A DNA stretch of 7,438 bases, from the NCBI GenBank assembly GCA_018648945.1, contig JABGQJ010000379.1:1-7438 (forward strand), given 5' to 3'. How positions within the stretch are numbered: position 1 is the first letter of the stretch; each line of letters opens with the position of its first letter. This stretch comes from Victivallales bacterium. GTDB lineage: Bacteria; Verrucomicrobiota; Lentisphaeria; Oligosphaerales; Lenti-02. A program made the translations under genes and the position numbers. Below the pieces are notes generated by a model. That model made no database searches and was not told the DNA's origin. It saw only the letters and a list, made by a program, of their open reading frames with translations. Below are positions 1 through 7,438 of the stretch, one piece after another.

Positions 1-59
1 GAATGGATTCATCTATGTGGAACGTGGCGCGCAATTTCTTGCGCCAGGTGGAGTCATGA
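1..59 (+). CDS. Possible 3' end of an upstream gene (frame uncertain)
   Basis: A short open stretch enters from the left edge and stops at TGA 57-59. Its last residues read NVARNFLRQVES, and its codons (GTG, CGC, TTC, CAG, GAG) match the third-position G/C preference of the other genes here. A competing frame stays open to TGA 86-88 and would end with NGFIYVERGAQFLAPGG and then about ten more residues. That tail loosely recalls the C-terminal domain of MoeA-type proteins, but its codons (CAA, TTT, CTT, GGA, GTT) are unlike the neighbours. Only one of the two can be real, and the fragment is too short to name. By family context, indolepyruvate:ferredoxin oxidoreductase genes often precede this type of ligase, but nothing here proves that. 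A 6-bp hairpin (GCGCAA 29-34, TTGCGC 39-44) lies within it. Confidence 0.35.
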   Translation, partial: MDSSMWNVARNFLRQVES

Positions 60-121
60 CTGTTGTGGAGGCCGGTCCGCGGGGTTGAGGGGCACCCGAA
101 AAGAGGGTAACGTGGAAGTCC

Positions 122-175
122 CTTGTTGCCATGATACTGGCCGCCCTTCCTAGGCCAACCATGCGTGGCAACGGG
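122..175 (+). promoter_or_regulatory. Nested stem-loop in the paaK-type gene leader
   Basis: An outer stem pairs GTTGCCA (125-131) with TGGCAAC (166-172) perfectly. It extends by T-G, T-G and C-G pairs to 122/175, giving about ten pairs. Inside, TGGCC (138-142) pairs with GGCCA (153-157) around a ten-base loop. The two stems are separated by unpaired TGATAC on one side and eight bases on the other. No U-tract follows, so this is not a standard terminator. It lies about 60 nt before the ligase start and could be a leader control element or an mRNA stabiliser. I could not match it to a riboswitch class I know. Confidence 0.4.
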
Positions 176-222
176 TGCAAGGCAGCAGACAGAATGCTCG
201 GGCGCGAAGCCGGGCGGGCACA

Positions 223-229
223 AGAGGAG
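223..229 (+). promoter_or_regulatory. Ribosome binding site fixing the ligase start
   Basis: AGAGGAG lies seven bases before ATG 237. This favours ATG 237 over the in-frame GTG at 165, which lies within the 3' arm of the leader hairpin and would add 24 residues of low-complexity, family-atypical sequence. Confidence 0.75.
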
Positions 230-236
230 CCACACC

Positions 237-1535
237 ATGCGCGAAGATCTCTTTCTGAAGGACTTTCTGGACCGCGACAGCCTGCGTCAGGTTCAGTTGA
301 CGCGAATGCGCGAGACGTTGGAGCGGGTCTACGAGCGGGTGCCGTTCTACCGCAAGTCATTCGACGAGCAAGGCTTGACGCCGGCGGATCTGACCTGCCT
401 GGAGGATCTGGCCAAGTTCCCCTTCACTCTTAAGACCGATCTGCGCGATCACTACCCCTTCGGCCTGTTCTCGGCCGATATGAGCGAGGTGGTGCGCATC
501 CATGCCTCCAGCGGCACCACCGGTCGCCCGACCGTGGTTGGCTACACTCAGGAAGACATCGCCATCTGGTCGGAGGTGATGACCCGCACCTTCCAGTGCC
601 TCGGGATCACTTCCGAGGATGTGGTGCAGAATGCATATGGCTACGGCCTCTTCACCGGCGGTCTGGGTGCGCACTACGGCCTGGAACGGCTGGGCTGCAC
701 GGTCATCCCCATGAGCGGCGGCAATACCGAGAAGCAGATTATGGTGATGAACGACTTCGGGGTCACCGCCATCTGCTGCACCCCCTCCTACTTCCTGTTC
801 CTGGCCGAGAAGGCCGAGGAGATCGGCCAGCCGATCGAGGCCACCAAGCTGCGCAAGGGCATTTTCGGAGCCGAGCCTTGGACCGAGGAAATGCGCACTC
901 GCATCGAGGGCCTGACCGGCATCGATGCCTACGATATCTACGGCCTCTCCGAGGTGATTGGGCCGGGCGTGTCCAGCGACTGCGAGTCCAAATGCGGCCT
1001 GCATATCTTCGAGGACCACTTCTACCCCGAGATCATCGACGCGGTCACCGGCGAGGTCTTGCCCGAGGGCGAGGAAGGCGAGCTGGTCTTCACCATGATC
1101 ACCAAGCAGGCCCTGCCGCTGATCCGCTACCGCACGCGGGACATCACCACGCTGAACTACGACAAGTGTGCCTGCGGTCGGACCATCGTGCGCATGGACC
1201 GGGTCTCCCATCGGTCGGACGATATGCTGATCGTCCGCGGGGTGAACCTCTTCCCGTCCCAGATCGAGTCGCTGCTGCTTGAAATCGAGGGCACCAGCCC
1301 GCATTATCTAATTGTGTTGTCGCGCACCGGCGCCATGGACGATCTCGAAGTCCGCGTGGAGGTCTCGGCCGAGATCTTCTCCGACGAGATTCGGGGTCTG
1401 GAACGGCTTCGGACCATCATCGGCAAGCGGATCAAGGATCTCTACGGCCTTTCTGCCAAGGTTACACTGGTGGAGCCCGGCAGCATCGAGCGTAGCGTGG
1501 GCAAGGCCAAGAGGGTACTTGACCAGAGACCGTAG
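237..1535 (+). CDS. paaK: Phenylacetate-CoA ligase-type aryl acid:CoA ligase
   Basis: Cytoplasmic adenylate-forming enzyme of the PaaK family. It uses ATP to turn an aryl acid into an acyl-adenylate and then its CoA thioester. From ATG 237 the protein is 432 residues, the usual family length. Visible motifs, in order: the N-terminal ERVPFYR segment; the nucleotide-binding loop [15 protein letters not shown] (about 90-104); the substrate-pocket segment YGYGLFTGG (134-142); the adenine-binding motif YDIYGLSE (232-239); YRTRD (298-302) with the ribose-contacting Asp302; a CACGR motif just after; and SVGKAKR near the C-terminus, where Lys423 sits at the position of the catalytic lysine. The ACT-domain gene follows after 18 nt with its own Shine-Dalgarno site, so the two probably share a transcript. 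In anaerobes with this arrangement the substrate is usually thought to be phenylacetate or another aryl acid from aromatic amino acid breakdown. The family call is firm; the exact substrate is inference. Confidence 0.92.
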   Translation: MREDLFLKDFLDRDSLRQVQLTRMRETLERVYERVPFYRKSFDEQGLTPADLTCLEDLAKFPFTLKTDLRDHYPFGLFSADMSEVVRIHASSGTTGRPTVVGYTQEDIAIWSEVMTRTFQCLGITSEDVVQNAYGYGLFTGGLGAHYGLERLGCTVIPMSGGNTEKQIMVMNDFGVTAICCTPSYFLFLAEKAEEIGQPIEATKLRKGIFGAEPWTEEMRTRIEGLTGIDAYDIYGLSEVIGPGVSSDCESKCGLHIFEDHFYPEIIDAVTGEVLPEGEEGELVFTMITKQALPLIRYRTRDITTLNYDKCACGRTIVRMDRVSHRSDDMLIVRGVNLFPSQIESLLLEIEGTSPHYLIVLSRTGAMDDLEVRVEVSAEIFSDEIRGLERLRTIIGKRIKDLYGLSAKVTLVEPGSIERSVGKAKRVLDQRP

Positions 1536-1553
1536 CAGGTAGGAGGACCTCCC

Positions 1554-1979
1554 ATGAAGATTCCTCAGCTCTCCGTGTTCCTCGAGAACAAGACCGGTCG
1601 CCTGGCGCATGTCACGCGGGTCCTGCGCGAGGCCAAGGTGAACATCCTGGCGCTCTCGCTGGCCGACACCAGCGACTTCGGCATTCTGCGGCTGATCGTG
1701 GACGATATGGGAGGGGCAAAGAGCGCCCTGGCCGACGAGAATATCGTCTCCATGGTGAACGAAGTGACGGCGGTGGAGGTCGAGAACAAGCCTGGCGGGC
1801 TGGCCCGAATCCTCGACACGCTGGAGGAGTGCGGCGTGAACGTGGAGTACATGTACGCCTTTGCCGAGAGCCACTCGGACAACGCGGCGCTCATTTTCCG
1901 CTTCGACGATCCCGATGCCGCCATCGAGTGCCTGGCCAAGGCCGACATCAACGTCATTCCCGGCGGGCAGGTGTTCTAA
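1554..1979 (+). CDS. Tandem ACT-domain amino acid-binding protein
   Basis: A 141-residue soluble protein made almost entirely of two ACT domains, small regulatory folds that usually bind amino acids at domain interfaces. Domain 1 spans about residues 3-68, with the first strand and turn LSVFLENKTGRLAHV. Domain 2 spans about 70-138, with the matching AVEVENKPGGLARI. Each carries the Asn-Lys-x-Gly turn and the following helix typical of the fold. There is no catalytic or DNA-binding domain. The start is set by AGGAGG at 1541-1546, seven bases before the ATG. The gene lies 18 nt after the aryl-CoA ligase, so co-transcription is very likely. Tandem ACT proteins in this position are common in anaerobic Desulfobacterota. 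A role in sensing an aromatic or branched-chain amino acid and modulating the ligase or an associated oxidoreductase is plausible but unproven. It resembles the regulatory subunit of acetolactate synthase only in fold; no large subunit is nearby. Confidence 0.88.
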   Translation: MKIPQLSVFLENKTGRLAHVTRVLREAKVNILALSLADTSDFGILRLIVDDMGGAKSALADENIVSMVNEVTAVEVENKPGGLARILDTLEECGVNVEYMYAFAESHSDNAALIFRFDDPDAAIECLAKADINVIPGGQVF

Positions 1980-2009
1980 CGTCGAGTCGACATGCCCCTT
2001 TGTTCCCCG

Positions 2010-2040
2010 GCGCGGATCTCGCCTGATGGTGGGTCCGCGT
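2010..2040 (+). terminator. Hairpin after the ACT gene, possible transcript end
   Basis: CGCGGATC (2011-2018) pairs with GGTCCGCG (2032-2039), with one T-G wobble and a 13-base loop; a further G-T pair at 2010/2040 is possible. It begins about 30 nt after the ACT stop codon. No run of T follows, so it would be a factor-dependent end or an RNA-protecting hairpin rather than a classical intrinsic terminator. A short GTCGA-G-TCGAC palindrome (1981-1991) lies between the stop codon and the hairpin. Confidence 0.3.
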
Positions 2041-2092
2041 GGTCGCTTCCCGGGCCCGCGGTGGCAGGGGGAAAGGCCAGCAAACCCGTGGC

Positions 2093-2102
2093 TTGCGCGC
2101 AA
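2093..2102. repeat. Perfect 10-bp palindrome upstream of the fusA promoter
   Basis: TTGCGCGCAA is fully self-complementary. It lies 38 bases before the proposed -10 hexamer, roughly -60 to -51 from the expected start. That is a reasonable place for a regulator site, but a chance palindrome in GC-rich DNA is equally possible. Confidence 0.2.
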
Positions 2103-2137
2103 AACATGCGACTTGCTACGGCTGATTGGCGGATACG

Positions 2138-2146
2138 TGCTATAGT
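2138..2146 (+). promoter_or_regulatory. Extended -10 promoter for fusA
   Basis: TGCTATAGT gives a TG-n-TATAGT extended -10 box, with the hexamer at 2141-2146 matching TATAAT in five of six positions. No good -35 hexamer is found at 16-18 bp; TTGCTA at 2113-2118 is 22 bp away, which is too far. Extended -10 promoters can work without a -35. Transcription would start near 2153, giving a leader of about 130 nt before the fusA ATG. The locally AT-richer patch stands out from the GC-rich surroundings. Confidence 0.55.
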
Positions 2147-2157
2147 AATGGGCTCGG

Positions 2158-2258
2158 CTTCCGCTTGAACCCCAACTGGTTCCGTGGGTTGGAAGGAAGA
2201 TGCTCGCCGGTTTGGCGAGACGGGCACCCTATTGTGCCCCTACCCGTTATGACTCGGG
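2158..2258 (+). promoter_or_regulatory. Structured 5' leader of fusA (three stem-loops)
   Basis: Three consecutive perfect stem-loops follow the promoter. They are GAACC/GGTTC (2167-2171 with 2178-2182, six-base loop), CTCGCC/GGCGAG (2203-2208 with 2214-2219, five-base loop) and GGGCAC/GTGCCC (2222-2227 with 2234-2239, six-base loop). CTTCC (2158-2162) can pair with GGAAG (2191-2195) and enclose the first. Alternatives also exist: CCAAC 2172-2176 with GTTGG 2188-2192; ACGGG 2220-2224 with CCCGT 2243-2247; CCCG 2243-2246 with CGGG 2255-2258. Mutually exclusive pairings are what a regulatory leader would show. I do not recognise a known riboswitch or ribosomal-protein leader. Confidence 0.4.
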
Positions 2259-2271
2259 ACCACATTTCCAT

Positions 2272-2276
2272 AGGTG
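2272..2276 (+). promoter_or_regulatory. Ribosome binding site of fusA
   Basis: AGGTG lies six bases before ATG 2283 and matches part of the anti-Shine-Dalgarno complement. It overlaps the in-frame GTG at 2274, so that GTG is unlikely to be the start, and ATG 2283 gives the N-terminus expected for EF-G. Confidence 0.55.
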
Positions 2277-2282
2277 CGCACC

Positions 2283-4373
2283 ATGCCTCGACAGCAGCCT
2301 CTCGCCAAACTACGCAACATCGGTATCATGGCCCACATCGATGCGGGCAAAACAACGACGTCCGAACGTATTCTCTTCTATTCCGGCAAGGTCCACAAGA
2401 TTGGCGAAGTGCACGACGGCACAGCCACGATGGACTGGATGATTCAGGAACAGGAGCGCGGCATCACCATTACGAGTGCGGCCACCACCTGTTTCTGGAA
2501 CGACCATCAAATCAATATTATCGATACGCCCGGCCATGTGGACTTCACGGTCGAGGTGGAGCGGAGTCTGCGCATCCTGGACGGGGCCATCGGCCTCTTC
2601 TGCGCTGTCGGTGGTGTGGAACCCCAGTCTGAGACGGTCTGGCGCCAGGCCGAGAAATACGATGTACCACGCATCTGCTTCGTGAACAAGATGGACCGCA
2701 TCGGTGCCGATTTCTACAGTGTGGTCGAGCAGATTGAGGAGAATCTGGGTGCGAATGTCGTGCCGGTGACGCTCCCCATCGGTGCCGGCGCTGAGTTTGG
2801 CGGCATCATCGACCTGGTCCGCAACTGCGCGGTCTACTATGACGAGGGCGATCAGGGCACCACCTTCCGCGAGGAGGCTCTGACCCCCGAGCAGGAAGAG
2901 GAATCCGCTCCTTGGCGCCAGAACATGATCGAGAAGGTGGCCGAACTCCACGACGAACTGCTCGAGAAGTACTTCGCCGACGAGGAGATCAGCGCCGAGG
3001 AGATCATCGAGGCCATTCGCGACGCCACCCACAAGCACCTCATCTGCCCCGTTCTGTGCGGCAGCGCCTTCAAGAACAAGGGCGTGCAGCGCCTCCTGGA
3101 CGCGGTGGTCGACTACCTCCCCAGCCCCATTGATCTGCCGCCCATCTCCGGCAAGTGCCTGAAAGGCGAGGAGATCGAGCGGGTACCGCAGGATGACGGT
3201 CGGATGGCTGCCCTGGCCTTCAAGGTTGTGTCCGACAAGCACGTTGGGAAACTGATCTACGTGCGCGTCTACTCCGGCACGCTCGAAGCGGGCACCTACG
3301 TACTCAATTCCAGCCAGAGCAAGCGCCAGCGGGTAGGGCGTCTTTTCAAGATGCACGCCAATCGCCAGGAAATGGTGGATTGTCTGTATGCCGGCGAGAT
3401 TGGCGCGGTCGTGGGTCTCTCCGACACGGTCACGGGTGACACGCTCTGCTGCGAAGACAACCCGATTGTGCTCGAAGCGATCGACTTCCCTGCTCCCGTC
3501 ATCAGCGTCGCCGCCCATCCCGAGAGCCGGGAAGACCGCGACAAGCTGCAGACTGCGCTCATGCGTCTAGCCGAGGAGGACCCCACCTTCGTGGTCAAGG
3601 TGAATCCCGAGACCGAGGACACGGTCATCTCTGGCATGGGCGAGTTGCACTTGGAGATCCTCATGGATCGCCTGTTGCGCGAGTTCAAGGTACAGGTCAC
3701 CGCCGGTGCCCCCGAGGTGGCCTACCGTGAATCGATCACTACTACCGCCGCCATCAACGAGCGGTTCAAGAAGCAGACGGGTGGACACGGTCAGTACGCC
3801 CACGTCGTCTTTGCCATCGAGCCGATGGAGCCCGGCCAGGGCTTCGAGTTCGTCAACGAAGTTAAGGGTGGCAACATCCCGACTGAGTACATTCCTGCTG
3901 TCGAGAAGGGCGTCGTGGCCGCCATGGCCGAGGGTGCCTGGGCCGGTTACCCGGTGGTGGACCTCCGGGTTCGCTTGACCGACGGTTCGTCCCATGATGT
4001 CGACAGTTCTGAGATGGCGTTCCGCACCTGCGCCTCCATGGCCTTCAAGAAGGGCTTCATGAAAGGCAATCCGGTCCTGCTCGAGCCAGTTATGGCCATG
4101 TCCGTTACCACCCCCGAGGACTTCGCTGGCGGCGTGACCGGCAACATCTGCGGTCGGCGCGGTCGGATCATCGGCATGGAAATGCAGGGAAACGCGCAGG
4201 TCATCAAGGCGATCTGCCCGCTTGCGAACCTGTTCGGCTACACCAGCGATCTGCGCAATATGACGCAGGGGCGGGCCTCCTTCACCATGCAGTTCGAGCA
4301 CTACGAAGCCGTGCCGTTCTCGATCGCCGAAGAGATCATCGAGAACCGCCGCAAGAAGCGCGAGAAGAAGTAG
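2283..4373 (+). CDS. fusA: Translation elongation factor G
   Basis: Ribosome-bound GTPase that moves tRNAs and mRNA after each peptide bond and acts with RRF in ribosome recycling. It is 696 residues from ATG 2283; E. coli EF-G is about 704. GTPase motifs are intact: G1 AHIDAGKT (17-24), G2 RGITI (59-63) with Thr62, G3 DTPGHVD (81-87) with catalytic His85, G4 NKMD (135-138) and G5 GSA (260-262). Domain II follows at about 290-400, then domain III with [11 protein letters not shown]. Domain IV has the GGHGQYAHV strand (500-508) and the tip loop [10 protein letters not shown] with His571, the residue important for translocation, so an active translocase is expected. Domain V is complete with LFGYTSDLR and TQGRASF. 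The protein ends in a basic tail, RRKKREKK. The gene stands alone behind its own promoter, not beside rpsL, rpsG or tuf, so it may be the sole EF-G relocated or a second paralogue. The similar family RF3 is excluded by the complete domain IV. Confidence 0.96.
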   Translation: MPRQQPLAKLRNIGIMAHIDAGKTTTSERILFYSGKVHKIGEVHDGTATMDWMIQEQERGITITSAATTCFWNDHQINIIDTPGHVDFTVEVERSLRILDGAIGLFCAVGGVEPQSETVWRQAEKYDVPRICFVNKMDRIGADFYSVVEQIEENLGANVVPVTLPIGAGAEFGGIIDLVRNCAVYYDEGDQGTTFREEALTPEQEEESAPWRQNMIEKVAELHDELLEKYFADEEISAEEIIEAIRDATHKHLICPVLCGSAFKNKGVQRLLDAVVDYLPSPIDLPPISGKCLKGEEIERVPQDDGRMAALAFKVVSDKHVGKLIYVRVYSGTLEAGTYVLNSSQSKRQRVGRLFKMHANRQEMVDCLYAGEIGAVVGLSDTVTGDTLCCEDNPIVLEAIDFPAPVISVAAHPESREDRDKLQTALMRLAEEDPTFVVKVNPETEDTVISGMGELHLEILMDRLLREFKVQVTAGAPEVAYRESITTTAAINERFKKQTGGHGQYAHVVFAIEPMEPGQGFEFVNEVKGGNIPTEYIPAVEKGVVAAMAEGAWAGYPVVDLRVRLTDGSSHDVDSSEMAFRTCASMAFKKGFMKGNPVLLEPVMAMSVTTPEDFAGGVTGNICGRRGRIIGMEMQGNAQVIKAICPLANLFGYTSDLRNMTQGRASFTMQFEHYEAVPFSIAEEIIENRRKKREKK

Positions 4374-4395
4374 GTCTCCCTTCCCTTTCCTTCAA

Positions 4396-4430
4396 CGCCT
4401 GCCCGCCGCCAACCGCGCGGCGGGCAGGTG
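4396..4430 (+). terminator. Strong hairpin between fusA and uvrA
   Basis: CCTGCCCGCCGC (4398-4409) pairs perfectly with GCGGCGGGCAGG (4417-4428) over a seven-base loop. A G-T and a C-G pair extend it to 4396/4430. It starts 23 nt after the fusA stop and is the most stable structure in the window. It is preceded by a pyrimidine-rich tract (4375-4393) and not followed by a run of T, so it is an imperfect intrinsic terminator. It probably ends or protects the fusA mRNA and separates it from uvrA. Confidence 0.5.
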
Positions 4431-4451
4431 GAACCGCCTGCGTTCGCCGGA

Positions 4452-4491
4452 GTCGGGTGTAGATTCCTGTCCTGCCGTATTCGAACCCGAC
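4452..4491. repeat. 7-bp inverted repeat upstream of uvrA
   Basis: GTCGGGT (4452-4458) and ACCCGAC (4485-4491) are exact inverted copies separated by 26 bases, ending 22 bases before the uvrA start. It could be a hairpin in the uvrA leader or two half-sites for a regulator. It does not match the CTGT-N8-ACAG or GAAC-N4-GTTC LexA sites. Confidence 0.3.
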
Positions 4492-4513
4492 GTTAGCAAG
4501 CGAATCGTCCCCC

Positions 4514-7362
<2,849 letters not shown>

Positions 7363-7366
<4 letters not shown>

Positions 7367-7438
7367 CTCACGTGCTCCTTGGCGAGGAGTTCCCAGCGTT
7401 CCCAGGTGGCGAGCCAGACGACAGCCACCGAGGTGATG
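7363..7438 (-). CDS. Possible 3' end of a convergent gene
   Basis: On the minus strand a frame is open from the right edge to TAG at 7365-7363. It encodes 24 residues with a hydrophobic start (SVAVVWLATW) and a polar end (ELLAKEHVS). Codon endings are mostly G or C, like the real genes here. The pattern could be the last part of a membrane segment followed by a short cytoplasmic tail, but it is too short to name. If real, its stop codon and that of uvrA share the palindrome CTAG 7363-7366, a four-base tail-to-tail overlap. The other two minus frames and two plus frames also have little or no interruption over this short stretch, so the call is tentative. Confidence 0.35.

Noticed and set aside
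166..180. Possible sigma-54 promoter (TGGCA...GCAA)
   Set aside because: The distance between the GG and GC elements is eight rather than ten bases, so it does not fit the -24/-12 rule.
165..236. Upstream GTG start giving the ligase 24 extra residues
   Set aside because: The GTG lies beside the 3' arm of the leader hairpin with no suitable Shine-Dalgarno sequence, whereas ATG 237 has AGAGGAG at ideal spacing and gives the family-typical length.
131..433. 100-codon + frame beginning in the ligase leader
   Set aside because: It starts inside the hairpin, overlaps the ligase out of frame, and lacks a ribosome binding site.
357..1304. A 315-codon minus-strand open frame opposite the ligase
   Set aside because: It is antisense to a gene with complete catalytic motifs and has no start context of its own.
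2310..3518. A 402-codon minus-strand open frame opposite fusA
   Set aside because: It is a shadow of the EF-G coding frame; the composition is artefactual and no family is recognised.
4466..4482. CTGT upstream of uvrA as a LexA half-site
   Set aside because: The partner ACAG is missing at the required eight-base spacing.
4478..4492. TTCGAACCC resembling a tRNA T-arm
   Set aside because: No T-stem, acceptor stem, anticodon arm or CCA-like end can be folded around it.

Overview
The window is a GC-rich bacterial chromosome segment with strong G/C preference at third codon positions. It carries four complete genes, all on the + strand, and probable gene fragments at both ends. The gene content is ordinary housekeeping plus one metabolic pair. 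The proteins look most like those of Desulfobacterota / former Deltaproteobacteria (Desulfovibrio-like sulfate reducers), where a phenylacetate-CoA ligase-type enzyme followed by a small tandem-ACT protein is a common arrangement. This placement rests on remembered family resemblance, not on a search.

Layout: (1) 1-236 holds a probable 3' end of an upstream gene and a structured leader with a nested stem-loop at 122-175. (2) 237-1979 is a two-gene unit: a PaaK-type aryl-CoA ligase and, 18 nt later, a tandem ACT-domain protein, each with a good Shine-Dalgarno sequence. (3) 1980-2282 is a roughly 300-nt non-coding stretch. It holds a hairpin just past the ACT gene, a 10-bp perfect palindrome, an extended -10 promoter, and a leader of about 130 nt with three consecutive perfect stem-loops. 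(4) 2283-4373 encodes a complete EF-G (fusA) standing apart from the usual rpsL-rpsG-fusA-tuf cluster. (5) 4374-4513 holds a very stable hairpin with a 12-bp perfect core (no U-tract) and then a 7-bp inverted repeat upstream of uvrA. (6) 4514-7366 encodes a full-length UvrA. (7) 7363-7438 shows the possible tail of a convergent minus-strand gene whose stop would share a CTAG tetranucleotide with the uvrA stop.

The ligase and ACT protein plausibly cooperate: the enzyme would activate an aryl acid derived from aromatic amino acids as its CoA thioester, and the ACT protein could sense an amino acid. fusA (translocation) and uvrA (nucleotide excision repair) appear to be separate transcription units placed next to each other, with no functional link visible. 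I see no CRISPR array, tRNA, rRNA, insertion sequence, toxin-antitoxin pair or defence system. I did not find evidence of an undescribed biological system; the points worth a second look are the structured leaders and the isolated EF-G.
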